Shown here one piece after another: positions 31,098 through 45,536 of a stretch of DNA of 64,000 nucleotides; positions within the stretch are counted from its first letter, which is position 1, and the number at the start of each line of letters is the position of its first letter. The stretch comes from Protonemura montana (Eukaryota > Arthropoda > Insecta > Plecoptera > Nemouridae): positions 310,001 to 374,000 of the forward strand of contig CANOQG010000002.1 of NCBI GenBank assembly GCA_947568835.1. The letters run 5' to 3'. The translations under genes were made by a program, and so were the position numbers. A model generated the notes under the pieces. It did no database searches. It saw only the letters and a list, made by a program, of their open reading frames with translations, and was not told where the DNA came from.

Positions 31098-31156
31098 GTA
31101 TGGTATTGTATATGATTGTATTATACTGCATGGTATTGTATGGTATTTTATTGTTA
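31098..31156 (+). repeat. Left edge of an interrupted 10-bp satellite
   Basis: The first ~60 bp of an array, matching base for base the array edges at 2237-2296 and 28668-28735 until the insertion point. Confidence 0.85.
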
Positions 31157-31184
31157 CTAGCAGTACCCGATGCCTAACGGCACC
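31157..31184 (-). other. Helitron 3' terminus at an A|T insertion site
   Basis: The CTAG end lies against an A on the + strand (31156); the uninterrupted site in M1 and M5 reads A-T at that point. Insertion between A and T is the known Helitron target preference, so this marks the 3' end of the transposon to the base. Confidence 0.9.
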
Positions 31185-31237
31185 TTACGATTTTGAGGGA
31201 GTGGGCATTTTGGTTTTAACGTGTCTCGAGTCTTTGA

Positions 31238-34158
31238 TAGAAAACCATTCAATACCAAAGAAACCCTAAGAAAACCATAAAATTCCATTCAATACAATAC
31301 AATACCATAAAATGCCATAAAATACCAAACGAACCCATATAATACCAAACAAACTCATAAAATACCAAACAATATCATACAATACCAAAGAGTACCTAGA
31401 ATACCATACAATACCATACAATACCATACAGTACAATAGAATACCATTCAATTCCTAGCAACACCATAAAGTATCTTCTTATACCATAGAAATCCATTGA
31501 AACTCATAAAATACCAGAGGATACCAAAAAATACCATAAAATAATATAGAAACCCATAAGAACATATGGAATACTATACCATTCCATGCAACATCCTAGG
31601 ATAGCAAATAATACTATCGAATACCTCCAAATACCATAGAGAGCATATTATATCAAAGAAACCCATAAAATTTTATAGAAAACCATCCAAAAACATTAAA
31701 TACCATACACTTTCAAACAAAACCAAAATATACCATAGAATACCATTGAATACCATTGAATACCATACAATACCATATAATACCATATAATACCATAGAA
31801 CACCATAGAATACAATAGAATACCATAAAATATCATAGAACACCATAGAATACCATAGAATACCAAAAAATATCATAGCATACAAAAGAACACCAAAGAA
31901 TACCAAACAATACAATAGAATACCATACAATACCATACAATACCTTATAATACCAAAGAATACCATAGCATACCATAGCATACCATAGAATACCATAGAA
32001 TACCATAGAATACCATAGAATACCAAAGAATACCATAGAATACCATAATATACAATAGAATACCATAGAATACCATTAAACTCCATAAAATACCATATAA
32101 TACAATACAATACCATACAATACCATATAACACCATAGAATACCAAACAATACCATAGAATACCATAGAACTCCATAAAATACCATACAGTACCATACAA
32201 TACCATACAATAGCATACAATACCATACAATATTATAGAATGCCATATCACTCCATTGAATACCATAGCACTCCATAGAATACCATAGAATATCATAAAA
32301 TACCATAGAATGCCATAAAATACAATAGAATAGCATAGAATGTCATAGAATACAATAAAATACCATAGAATATCATAGAATACCATAGAATACCATAGTT
32401 TACCATAGAATACCATATAATACCATATAACTCCATACAATACCATACAACTCCATAGAATACCATAGAATAAGATAGAATATCATAGAATACCATAGCA
32501 CTCCATAGAATACCATAGAGTACCATAGAACTCCATAGAATACCATAGAATACCATAGAATACCAAAGAATACCATACAATACCAAAGAATACCATAGAA
32601 TACCATAAAATACCATAGAACACCATAGAATACCATAGAATACCAACAAATATCATAGAACTCCATAGAATACCAAAGAATACAAAAAATATCATATAAT
32701 ACAAAAGAACACCAAAGAATACCAAACAATACAATAGAATAACATACAATACCATACAATACCATAGAATACCAAAGATTACCATACCATACCATAAAAT
32801 ACCATAGAATACCAAAGAATACCATAGAATACCATAGAATATCAAAGAATACCATAGAATACCATAGAAAACCATAGAATACCATAGAATACTTTAGAAT
32901 ACCATAGAATACCATAGAATACCATAGAATACCAAAGAATACCAAAGAATACTATATTCTACAAGAGAATACCATAGAATACCATAGAACACCATAGAAT
33001 ACTATAGAATACCATAGAATACCAAAGTATGACATAGAATACCATACAATACCATAGAATTCCATTGAATACCATAGAATACCATAGAATACCAATGAAT
33101 ACATAGAATACCATTGAATACCATAGATTACCATAGAATACCATAGTTTACCATAGAATACCATGGAATACCATATAATACCATATAATACCATATAACT
33201 CCATACAATAGCATACAATACCAAAGAATACAATCGAAATTAATAGAATACTTTAGAATACCATAGAATACCATAGAATACCATAGTTATCTATAGAATA
33301 CCATAGAATACCATACCACACCCTACAATATCATAGAATATCATAGAATACCATAGCACTCCATAGAATACCATAGCGTACCATAGCACTCCATAGAATA
33401 CCATAGAATACCATAGAATACCATAAAATACCATAAAATACCATAAAATATCTAAGTATACCATAGTATACCATAGAATACTATAGTATACCATACAATA
33501 CCATAGAATGCCATAGAATTCTATAGAATACCATAGAATACCATAAAATACCACAAAATACCATATAATACCATAGACTACCATAGAATACCAAAGAATA
33601 CCATAGTATACCATAGAATACCATAGAATTCCATAGAATACCATATAATACCATAGAACTCCATACAATACCATACAATACCATACAATATCATAGAATA
33701 CAATAGAAATCAATAGAATACCAAAGAATACCATAGAATACCATGGAATACCATAGAATACGATAGAATACCATAGAATACCATAGAATATCATAGAATA
33801 CCAGAGCATTCCATAGAATACCATAGAATACCATACCATCCCATAGAATACCATAGAATACCATAGTATACCATAGAATACCATAGTATACCTTACAATA
33901 TCATAGAATACTATAGAACTCCATAAAATACCATAGAATACTATTCAAATCCATAGAATACCATAGAATACCATCCAATTCCATAGAATATCATAGAATA
34001 CAATACAATACCCAAAAATATCATAGAATACCAAACAATATCATAAAATACCTTATAACTCCATAGAATACCATAGAATACCATAGAATAACATAGACTA
34101 CCATATAACACCATGAAGTACTATACAATACCATACAGTTCCAAAGAAAACCATATTA
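31238..34158 (-). repeat. 10-bp satellite array, TATGGTATTC on - strand
   Basis: About 2.9 kb, appearing as GAATACCATA on the + strand. The edge next to the 3' tail (31238-31740) is decayed and alignable to the arrays in M8 and M9; the interior is regular. Confidence 0.95.
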
Positions 34159-34669
34159 AACTTAGATTGCGTATTTGGATTATTAGATTTGATAAAACTG
34201 CACTCTGTCATTAATGACGTTTTGAATTTAAATACCTGTTGAATGATCACGGCATCCTCGAAAATAAAATAAATATCCACGGCGTCCTGATTCGATGAAA
34301 GATATCTGACAATTGTTTATCTTTGATCTGTCAATGTCACTCTAAATCTAGTTTTGGCAAAATTATCAATAAAAAACTAATAAAGTGTGTTTTGTTTGTT
34401 TGAAAACCCTATTTAATGTCTTAAAGACCTGCAAAGAGAGTAAGGATTGCTATTGATTTTCATAATTGTCACAAATATCATTGATGGCTTGGAATCAACT
34501 GTATGATCTTGTCTAGGCTGTGGATGAAGCAAAATCGTCGTATTTTAAGAAATTTCTTGACTTTCGTATACTATTTACAATAAATATCTTTAAATATGTT
34601 TACAAAAGATTCCAATAGTTGTGTTAATAGATTGTTTAACTTTACAAACCTTTTTGACGTGTAAATAAT
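34159..34669 (-). repeat. Unit C, copy C3
   Basis: Reverse complement of a block close to C4 in M9 and to the second half of C1 in M3 (shared CAAATACGCAATC edge beside the satellite, and CCTAGACAAGAT). Its first half, after the CCGTGGCATTCTTG junction, differs from C1. No ORF of note apart from a 60-aa frame crossing into the satellite. Confidence 0.65.
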
Positions 34670-35430
34670 CTCCACAAGAATGCCACGGACTTGTCAAGTG
34701 GCTATTTTTCATCTTGCTAGCCAAGACATCAACAATATTTTTGATACTTTACTATAATAATGCACTTAAAAATCACCGTGAAAAAGACGTAGCGGGATGT
34801 AAACTTGAATTCGAACCAATATAAGCCAATTTTACACGTTTTTCCTTCAGTTCTGGAGATTTCGAAAATAATTTGACATTGACGTTGACTTTGACGTTGA
34901 CTTTGACTTTTGAATAGCCTAGGTTCACTGCCGAAAAGATACATTCACGATTTCGTACACCTTGCCGTGGTGTTAAAAAAGCAAACAATTGACCAAAGCT
35001 GTCAGTTTATTAGCAAAATTAATTCTTTTTGCACTTAAAACGATCGCAATTAAATGTGTTTTCGCTCAATTACATCAACAACTTTAATACGAATGCATGA
35101 AAAATCACCGTGGAGCTCGAGGCTAGAAAAACTTGAGTATTAAAAGAATTATAAAATCGAGCTGCATCGCCTGGCTCTGAGATATCTTGCCGTCATATTT
35201 AGCAACTTTTCACCATGAAAACGACTTTAGATCGCTGTGAAAATGTCGCCTGCCAATGGAAAAGTTAATACTGAAAAATTCTAGCCCATTTTCGTACGTT
35301 TAGAGTCTCATTTCGCAATTTCCATAACCAGTAGAGCGGCCGGTTACATCCCAGCCACCCATCCACCCACCCAGCCAGCCACAAACTAAAAAGTTGAACA
35401 TCGCAATTTAAAGCTTTTATATAAGGTTAA
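34670..35430 (-). repeat. Unit A, copy A7
   Basis: Starts TTAACC at 35430 with TATATAAAAG. The ACGTCAA cluster is on the - strand near 34875-34912. It runs without a break through the CCACTTGACAAG stretch into unit C, showing the native order A then C that is broken in M2. Confidence 0.75.
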
Positions 35431-35458
35431 CTAGCAGTACCCGCTGCCTAACGGCACC
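35431..35458 (-). other. Helitron 3' terminus of M8
   Basis: Same hairpin and CTAG, with GGCAGC in the second stem arm as in M0. TTAACC of A7 follows on the - strand. Confidence 0.8.
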
Positions 35459-35517
35459 TTAAGATTTTGAGGGAGTGGGCATTTTGGTTTAAACGTGTCT
35501 CGAGTTTTCTTTGATAG

Positions 35518-38458
35518 AAAACCATTCAATACCAGAGAAACCCTAAGAAAACCATAAAATTCCATTCAATACAATACAATACCATAAAATGCCATAAAAT
35601 ACCAAACAACCCCATAAAATACCAAACATAATCATACAATACCAAAGGGGACCTAGAATACCATACAATAGCATACCATACAATACCATACAATACCATG
35701 GATACCTAAAAGTACCAAACTGTATCATCGAATACCATTCAATTCCTAACAACACCATAAAGTATCTTCTTATACCATAGAAATCCATTGAAACTCATAA
35801 AATACCAGAGGATACCAAAAAATACCATAAAATAATATAGAAACCCATAGGAACATATGGAATACCATACCATTCCATACAACAACATAGGATACCAAAT
35901 AATACTATCGAATACCTCCAAATATCATAGAGAACCATATTATATCAAAGAAACCCATAAAATTTCATAGAATACCATCCAAAAACATTTAATACCATAC
36001 ACTTCCAAACAAAACCAATAATTTTATACAATACCAAAGAATACCATAGAATACAATACAATACCAAAAAATACCATAGAATACCATAGAATACCATAAA
36101 ATACCATAGAATACCATACAATATCATAGAATTCCATAGAATACCATCGAATACCACACAATATCAATGAATACCATAGAATACCATAGAATACCATACA
36201 ATGCCATACAATATCATAGAATTCCATAGAATACCAAAGAATACCATAGAATACTAAAGAATACCATAGAATACCAAAGAATACCTTAGAATACCAAAGA
36301 ATACCATAGAATACCATGGATTACCATAGAATACCATAGAATACCATAGAATACCATAGAATACCATAGAATACCATAGAATACCATAGAACACCATACA
36401 ATGCCATACAATATCATAGAATTCCATAGAATACCATAGAATACCATACAATATCAAAGAATACCATAGAACTCCATGGAATACCTAAGAATACCTAAGA
36501 ATACCACAGAATACTAAAGAATACCAAAGAATACCAAAGAATACCTTAGAATACCAAAGAATACCATAGAATACCATAGAATACCATGAAATACCATACA
36601 ATACCATACAATACCATAGAATACCATAGAATTCTTAGATTACAACAGAATTACATATAAATCCATAGAATTCCATAGAACTCCATAGTATACCGTACAA
36701 TACCAAAGAATACCATAGAATGCCATAGAATACCATAGAACACCATAAATTACCATAGAATACCATATAATACCATAGAATACCATAGAATACCATAGAA
36801 TATCATAGAATACCAAAGAACTCTATAGAATACCATAGTATATAATAGAATACTATAGAACTCTATAGAATACCAAAGAATACCATAGAATGCCATAGAA
36901 TACCATAGAATACCATAAAATATCATAGAATACCAAAGAACTTCATAAAATACCATAAAATACCATAAAATACTATAGAATACCATATAATACCATCGAA
37001 CACCAAAGAATACCATAGAACACAATAGAATACCATAGAAAACCATAGCATACCATAGAACACCACAGAATACCATTAAATATCATAGAACACCATAGAA
37101 CACAATAGAATACCAGTAACTCCATATAATATTATAGAACTCCATTAAATACCATAGAACTTCATTGAATACCATAGAACACCATAGAATACCATAGAAT
37201 ATCATAGAATACCAAAGAACTCTATAGAATACCATATTATATAATAGAATACTATAGAACTCCATAGGATACCAAAGAGTACCATAGAATACCAAAGAAT
37301 ACCATACAATATCATAGAATACCATTAAACTTCATAGAATACCATAGAATATTATAAAATACCATAGAATACCATAGAATACCATAGAATTCCATAGTAT
37401 ACCAAAGAATACCATAGAACACCAAAGAATACCATAGAACACAATAGAATACCATAGAATACCATAGCACACCATAGAACACCATGGAACACCATAGAAC
37501 ACCATAGAATACCATTAACTCCACATAATACCAAAGAACCCCGTAGAATAGTATAAAATACCATAGAATACCATTGAATACCATAGAATACCATAGAATA
37601 CCATATAATATTAAATTATACAAAAAAATACCATAGAATACCATAGAATACAGTAGAAGACCATAGAATACCATAAAATATCATAGAATACCATATTACT
37701 CCATAGAATACCATTAAATACCATAGAATACCATAGAATACCTTCGAACACCATAGAATACCATACAATACCATACACTATCATAGAATACCATAGAACT
37801 TCATAGAATAGTAAAAAATACCATAGAATACCATAGAATACCATAGAATACCATAGAACACCATAGAGTACCATAGAACACCATAGAACACCATAGAATA
37901 CCAAAGAATACCTTAGAATAACATACAATACCATACAATACCATAGAATACCATAGAAATTCATAGAATACCATAGAACTTCATAGAATATTATAGAATA
38001 CCATAGAATACCATGGAATACCATAGAATACCATAGAACACCATAGAACACCATAGAACACCATATAACACCATAGAATACCAAAGAATACCTTAGAATA
38101 ACATACAATACCATACAATACCATACAATACCATAGAATACCATAAAAATTCATAGAATATTATAGAATACCATAGAATACCATAGAATACCATAGAATA
38201 CCATAGAACACCATAGAACACCATAGAACACCATAGAACACCATAGAATACCATAGAATACCATAGAATACCATAGAATACCATAGAATACTGTCGAATA
38301 CTAAAGAATACCATACATTTTCATTCAATACCATACAATATCAAACAATAATATTAAATACCATCCAAAAACATCCAATACCAAAGAATACCATACATAA
38401 CAATAAAATACCATACAAAACCATGCAGTATAATACAATCATATACAATACCATACAA
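35518..38458 (-). repeat. 10-bp satellite array on - strand
   Basis: About 2.9 kb. Blocks rich in TATGGTGTTC units (near 37430-37510, 37855-37890 and 38035-38245) suggest amplification of multi-unit blocks and not only of single units. Confidence 0.95.
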
Positions 38459-39202
38459 TGTCGAGATCAATCACGTGACTCTTTTGTATCTTGATAGCCG
38501 AACACCAACAATATTTTTGATACTTTACTATACTAAAACACTTTTAAATCATCGTGAAAAAGACGTAGCGGGATGTCAAACTGTATTTGAACAATAGAAG
38601 CCAATTTCACACGTTTTCCGTTCAGTTTTGGATATTTTGAAATTAAATTTGACATTGACGTTGACTTTGACGTTTAAATTTGACGTTTGAATTTCCTGAA
38701 TGCACTGCCGAAAAGATACATTCACGATTTCGTACACCTTGCCGTGGTGTCAAAAAAGCAAACAATTGATCAAAGCTTACAGTTTATTTGCAAAATTAAT
38801 TCTTTTTTACGTTAAACGATCGCAATTGAATTTGTTTTTGCTCAATTACATCAACAACTTTAATACGAATGCATAAAAAATCACCGTGGAGCTTGAGGCT
38901 AGAAAAACTTGAGTATTAAAAGAATTATAAAATCGAGCTGTATCGCCTAGCTCTGAGATATCTTGCCGTCATATTTAGCAACTATTCACCATGAAAACGA
39001 TTTTAAATCGCTGTGATTATGTCGCCTGGTAACGTAAACGTTAATTCTGAAAAATTATATCCCATTTCCGTACGTTTTGAGTCTCATTTCGCAATTTCCA
39101 TAAACAGTAGAGCGGCCGGTTACATCCCAGCCACCCATCCACCCACCCAGCCACAAACTAAAAAGTTGAACATTGCATTTTAAAGCTTTTATATAAGGTT
39201 AA
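38459..39202 (-). repeat. Unit A, copy A8
   Basis: Full-length unit A on the - strand, beginning TTAACC at 39202, with the A1-type lead-in to the satellite. It has more private substitutions than its neighbours (for example at 38780 and 39020-39060). Confidence 0.75.
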
Positions 39203-39230
39203 CTAGCAGTACCCGATGCCTAACGGCACC
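39203..39230 (-). other. Helitron 3' terminus of M9
   Basis: Hairpin with GGCATC arm, eight bases and CTAG, joined to TTAACC of A8. Confidence 0.8.
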
Positions 39231-39288
39231 TTAAGATTTTGAGGGAGTGGGCATTTTGGTTTAAACGTGTCTCGAGTTTTCTTTGATA

Positions 39289-42200
39289 GAAAACCATTCA
39301 ATACCAAAGAAACCCTAAGAAAACCATAAAATTCCATTCAATACAATACAATACCATAAAATGCCATAAAATACCAAACGAACCCATATAATACCAAACA
39401 AACCCATAAAATACCAAACAATATCATACAATACCAAAGAGTACCTAGAATACCATACAATACCATACAATACCATACAGTACAATAGAATACCATACAA
39501 TACCTAATAATGTCAAACTATAGCATCGAAACCCATTCAATTCCTAGCAACACCATAAAGTATCTTCTTATACCATAGAAATCCATTGAAACTCATAAAA
39601 TACCAGAGGATACCAAAAAATACCATAAAATAATATAGAAACCCATAAGAACATATGGAATACCAAACCATTCCATGCAACATCCTAGGATAGCAAATAA
39701 TACTATCGAATACCTCCAAATACCAAAGAGAGCATATTATATCAAAGAAACCCATAAAATTTTATAGAAAACCATCCAAAAACATTTAATACCATACATT
39801 TTCAAACAAAACCAAAATATACCATAGAAAACCATTGAATACCATACAATACCATATAATACCATAGAATACCATAGAACACCATAGAACACCATAGAGA
39901 ACCATAGAATACCATAAAATATCATAGAACTCCATAGGATACCAAAGAATACCAAAAAATATCATAGCATACAAAGGAACACCAAAGAATACCAAACAAT
40001 ACAATAGAATACCATACAATACCATACAATACCTTATAAAACCAAAGAATACCATGGCATACCATAGAATACCATAGAATACCAAAGAATACCATAGAAT
40101 ACCATAGAAAACCATAGAATACCATAATATACAATAGAATACCATAGAATACCATAGAATACCATTAAACTCCAAAGAATACCATATAATACAATACCAT
40201 ACCATACAATACCATAGAACACCATAGAATACCAAACAATACCATAGAATACCATAGAACTCCATACAATACCAAACAGTACCATACAATACCATACAAT
40301 AGCATACAATACCATACAATATTATAGAATACCATATCACTCCATTGAATACCATAGCACTCCATACAATACCATAGAATATCATAAAATACCATAGAAT
40401 GCCATAAAATACCATAGAATACCATAGAATGTCAAAGAATACCAAAGAATACCATAGAATACCATAGAATAACATAGAATACAATTGTTTACCATAGAAT
40501 ATTATAAAATACCATATAATACCATATAACTCCATACAATACCATACAATACCATACAATACCATACAACTCCATAGAATACCATAGAATACGATAGAAT
40601 ATCATAGAATACCATAGCACTCCATAGAATACCATAGAGTACCTTAGCACTCCATAGTATACCATAGAATACCATAGAATACCATAGAATACCATAAAAT
40701 ACCAAAGAATACCATACATTACCATAGAATACCATAGAATACCATAAAATACCATAGAGTACCATAGAACACCATAGAATACCATAGAATACCATAAAAT
40801 ATCATAGAACTCCATAGAATACCAAAGAATACCAAAAAATATCATATAATACAATGGAACACCAAAGAATACCAAACAATACAATAGAATAACATACAAT
40901 ACCATACAGTTCCATAGAATACCAAAGAATACCAAACCATACCATAGAATACCATAGAATACCAAAGAATACCATAGAATACCATAGAATATCAAAGAAT
41001 ACCATAGAATACCATAGAATAGCATAGAACACCATTAAACTCTATAGAATACCATATAATACAAAACAATACCATACAATACCATAGAACACCATAAAAT
41101 ACCAAACAATACCATAGAATACCATAGAACTCCATACAATACCATACAATACCATACAATAGCATACAATACCATAAAATATCATAGAATACCATATCAG
41201 TCCATTGAATACCATAGCACTCCATAGAATGCCATAGAATACTATAGAATACCATAAAATGCCATAGAATACTATAGAATACCATAGAATACCATAGAAT
41301 ACCATAGAATACCAAAGAATACTATATTCTACAATATAATACCATAGAATACCATAAAACACCATAGAATACTATAGAATACCATAGAATACCAAAGTAT
41401 AACATAGTATACCTTACAATACCATAGAATTCCATAGAATACCATAGAATACCAATGAATACCATAGAATACCATTGAATACCATAGAATACCATAGAAT
41501 ACCATAGTTTACCATAGAATACCATGGAATACCATATAATACCATATAATACCATATAACTCCATACAATACCATACAATACCATACAATATCAAATAAT
41601 ACAATCGAAATCAATATAATACTTTAGAATACTATAGAATACCATAGAATACCATAGTTATCTAAAGAATACCATAGAATACCATACCACACCATAGAAT
41701 ATCAAAGAATACCAAAGCATTCCATAGAATACCATAGTATACCATACAATACCATATAATATCATAGAATACCATAGCACTCCATAGAATACCAAAGCGT
41801 ACCATAGCACTCCATAGAATACCATAGAATACCATAGAATACCATAAAATACCATAAAATACCATAGAATACCATAAAATATCTAAGTATACCATAGAAT
41901 ACTATAGTATACCATACAATACCATATAATACCATAGACTACCATAGAATACCATAGAATACCAAAGAATACCATAGTTTACCATAGAATACTATAGAAT
42001 TCCATATAATACCATATAATACCATAGAACTCCATACAATACCATACAATACCATACAATATCATAGAATACAATAGAAATCAATAGAATACCATAGAAT
42101 ACCATAGAATACCATAGAATACCATAGAATTCCATAGAATACCATAGAATACCATAGAATACCATAGAATACCAAAGAATACCATAGAATACCATAGAAT

Positions 42201-42610
42201 ATCATAGAATACCATAGCATTCCATAGAATACCATAGATTACTATACCATCCCATAGAATACCATAGAATACCATAGTATACCATAGAATACCATAGTAT
42301 ACCATAGAATACCATAGTATACCTTACAATATCATAGAATACTATAGAACTCCATAGAATACCATAGAATACCATAGAATACCATAGAATACCATACAAC
42401 TCCATAGAATATCATAGAATACTATCCAATACCATAGAATATCATAGAATACAATACAATTCCCAAAAATATCATAGAATACCAAACACTATCATAAAAT
42501 ACCTTAGAACTCTATAGAATACCATCGAATACCATAGAATAACATAGACTACCATATAACACCATGAAGTACTATACAATACCATACAGTTCCAAAGAAA
42601 ACCATATTAA
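39289..42610 (-). repeat. 10-bp satellite array on - strand (longest)
   Basis: About 3.3 kb. Long stretches align with the array of M7 (compare 40300-41100 with 32200-33000), including the same rare variants in the same order, so the two arrays descend from one ancestor and later changed in length. Confidence 0.95.
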
Positions 42611-43126
42611 ACTTAGATTGCGTATTTGGATTATTAGGTTTGATAAAACTGCACTCTGTCATTAATGACGTTTTGAATTTAAATACCTGTTGAATGATCA
42701 CGGCATCCTCGAAAATAAAATAAATATCCACGGCGTCTTGATTTGATGAAAGATATCTGTCAATTGTTTATCTTTGATCTGTCAATGTCACTCTTAATCT
42801 AGTTTTGGCAAAATTATCAATAAAAAACTAATAAAGTGTGTTTTGTTTGTTTGAAAACCCTATTTAATGTCTTAAAGACCTGCAAAGAAAGTTAGGATTG
42901 CTATTGATTTACATAATTGTCACAAATATCATTGATGGCTTGGAATCAACTGTATAATCTTGTCTAGGCTGTGGATGAAGCAAAATCGTCGTATTTTATG
43001 AAAATTTCTCGTCTTTCGTATACTATTTACAATAAATATCTTTAAATATGTTTACAATAGATTCCAATAGTTGTGTTAATAGATTTTTTAACTTTCCAGA
43101 CCTTTTTGACGTGTAAATAACCTCCA
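42611..43126 (-). repeat. Unit C, copy C4
   Basis: Near-identical to C3 in M7, with scattered substitutions. No gene. Confidence 0.65.
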
Positions 43127-43899
43127 CAAGAATGCCACGGGCTTGTCAAGTGGCTATTTTTCATTTTGCTAGCCAAGACACCAACAATATTTTTGATACT
43201 TTACTATAATAATAATAATAATACACTTTAAATTACCGTGAAAAAGACGTAGCGGGATGTAAACCTGAATTATGAACCAATATAAGCCAATTTTACATGT
43301 TTTTCCTTCAGTTCTGGAGATTTCGAAAATAATTTGACATTGACGATGACTTTGACGTTGACTTTGACGTTTGAATAGCCTAGGTTCACTGCCGAAAAGA
43401 TACATTCACGATTTCTTACACCTTGCTGTGGTGTCAAAATAGCAAACAATTTATCAAAGCTGTCAGTTTATTAGCAAAATTAATTCTTTTTCACGTAAAA
43501 CGATCGCAATTGAATGTGTTTTCGCTCAATTACATCAACAACTTTAATACGAATGCATGAAAAATCACCGCAAAGCTCGAGGCTAGACAAACTTCAGTAT
43601 TAAAATAGTTATAAAATCGAGCTGCAACGCCTGGCTCTGAGATATCTTGCCGTCATATTTAGCAACTTTTCACCGTGAAAACGATTTGTAATCGCTGTGA
43701 AAATGTCGCACGCCAATGTAAAAGTTAATTCTGAAAAATTCTAGCCCATTTCCGTACGTTTTGAGTCTCATTTCGCAATTTCCATAAACAGTAGAGCGGC
43801 CGGTTACATCCCAGCCACCCACCCAGCCAGCCAGCCAGCCATATACCCACAAACTAAAAAGTTGAACATCGCTAAAATAAGGCTTTTATATAAGGTTAA
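43127..43899 (-). repeat. Unit A, copy A9
   Basis: Starts TTAACC at 43899. Includes a GGCT run (about 43815-43840) and continues unbroken into unit C. The ACGTCAA cluster is near 43340-43372. Confidence 0.75.
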
Positions 43900-43927
43900 C
43901 TAGCAGAACCCGATGCCTAACGGCACC
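43900..43927 (-). other. Helitron 3' terminus of RepHel module M10
   Basis: Hairpin and CTAG, with one substitution in the eight-base spacer (GTTCTG for GTACTG). Followed by TTAACC of A9. Confidence 0.8.
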
Positions 43928-44758
43928 TGTTGTTCTTATCCCTAGTGGTTTTATTTTAGTATTAGTATTGTCTTTGAACTTGGATTAACAATTACAAATA
44001 GCTCACTACTGTTTTTCTAGTACCCTATGCCCATAGGGCATATGCCGATAGGATAGATCATGACAAAAATATATGGGCCTAGGCCAAAATCTAGTCCCTA
44101 AGCCCTGGGACCGAACTGAGACTTTACACTTAATGTAGCCTCTACGCATACATTTAAGAAACTTTTATGGGACAACAAAATAAAGTACTGAGAAAATGTC
44201 AAGAAAACAAAGTATTATGCCATTACGACTTGATGTACCATACTATACCTGATTTCCGCCAGTACCTTCAACGATGATGGCTAACCAGCAGCATTGCTTA
44301 TAAGGACACAACCATTTGGTGTGCTTTTTGGACAGAAAGGAATCATTACAAATATTTTTGGTTTGGTTTCAGTAACGAAGGTTTTTTTTTTGAAGATTAA
44401 ACAAAAAAAAATGTACCTATTAATTATTGTAATTTTTATTTGCCAATATTATGATCATTCTTACAAATATAAGAAATATTCACATGTTTACGACGATTTG
44501 CGTTGAAAACTTTGACCATTTGAAAGCAACAGTCAATGCAGACCAGCCATGTCGCAGTACCGCCACTGTTCATTCGTAATTGAAAGTAATCTCCGCAATG
44601 GTGCCATGAAGAAGTTCCTTCTCTACGATTGGCAGGGGGAGGGGGGGTCTAAAACAAAATAAAAAAGACGGCAAGAGAGAGGCACCATTCTTGGAGAAAT
44701 AAAAAGTTTCTAAATGTATTCAAGCTGTTAAGTGAGAGAATTTTAAAAATAATTGTTA
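43928..44758 (-). other. Conserved 3' region of RepHel module M10
   Basis: Reverse-strand counterpart of 14816-15650, with the palindromic block near 44020-44110, the C-tract near 44637-44650 and the acceptor-like T-rich stretch after it. No gene called. Confidence 0.5.
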
Positions 44759-44785
44759 TGCCGGGGCCCCCATCCCGCCCCGGCA
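44759..44785 (-). other. GC-rich hairpin 3' of RepHel copy 3
   Basis: Perfect 9-bp stem and 9-base loop, unchanged from the other copies. Confidence 0.75.
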
Positions 44786-45067
44786 GCATGGCGATCGTCG
44801 CACACTACATCGCCTCTGCCTTACACTATCAAAGATTGTGCAGCCCGTTGCAAGCAACAGGAATCTCTGATGTGCGGACATGCAAGGATTCATGCAAGGA
44901 TCAACTGTGTCGGATAGGTAGGATGCATTGTTCAGTTTTTAGACTGATGCAATGCTATCATGCTTGGTGGTTAGTTGGTTTGACATTCCAAGATAGAATC
45001 AAGAAAAGAGAAACATGCAGTAAAAAGACCGACACGAAAGTAAGATTGTGACGTTAAAAAATTGCAA

Positions 45068-45536
45068 ACATGCAGATAGAAAACAGCAGGTTGCATAACT
45101 ATTAACTACTTACTAACCAACTACTACTACTACTTACTACTTAGTAACTACTTTACTAAATCTATGATATTTTTTTTGTTTTTTTGTTTTTTTGAACATG
45201 CATGTCATGCAGATAGAAAACAGCAGGTTGCATAACTATTAACTACTTACTAACCAACTACTACTACTTACTACGTAGTAACTACTTTACTAAATCTATG
45301 ATTTTTTTTTTTGTTTTTTTGTTTTTTTGAACATGCATGTCATGCAGATGGAAAACAGCAGGTTGCATAACTATTAACTACTTACTTACCAACTACTACT
45401 ACTTACTACTTAGTAACTACTTTACTAAATCTATGATTTTTTTTTTGTTTTTTTGTTTTTTTGAACATGCATGACATGCAGATGGAAAACAGCAGGCTGC
45501 ATTTCTAATACTATTAGTTAGAAGTAACTACTTTAC
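45068..45536 (-). repeat. ~136-bp tandem repeat 3' of RepHel copy 3
   Basis: About 3.5 units with T-tracts on the + strand; matches 14035-14508 in reverse. Confidence 0.85.

Larger units (their letters stand above)
30356..31156 (+). mobile_element. Module M6: interrupted by insertion after 31156
   Basis: Unit A copy A6 (30356-31097) plus the first ~60 bp of its satellite. It is broken after ...TTTTATTGTTA, where the intact modules M1 (2281) and M5 (28721) continue TGTATGG. The missing remainder should lie beyond the right-hand end of the inserted block, outside the window. Confidence 0.75.
31157..35430 (-). mobile_element. Module M7: non-autonomous Helitron at the insertion edge
   Basis: 4274 bp read on the - strand: unit A (35430-34670), unit C (34669-34159), satellite (34158-31238), tail, terminus with CTAG at 31160-31157. 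Unlike every other terminus here, its CTAG is followed by T of an interrupted satellite and not by TTAACC. It is therefore the true outer 3' edge of the - strand chain. Confidence 0.8.
35431..39202 (-). mobile_element. Module M8: non-autonomous Helitron, unit A + satellite
   Basis: 3772 bp on the - strand: unit A (39202-38459), satellite (38458-35518), tail, CTAG at 35434-35431. It lacks unit C, like M1, M5 and M11. Both borders are exact junctions. Confidence 0.7.
39203..43899 (-). mobile_element. Module M9: non-autonomous Helitron, units A + C + satellite
   Basis: 4697 bp on the - strand: unit A (43899-43127), unit C (43126-42611), satellite (42610-39289), tail, CTAG at 39206-39203. Same plan as M7 and closest to it. 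It directly follows the 3' end of the RepHel module M10. Confidence 0.7.
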
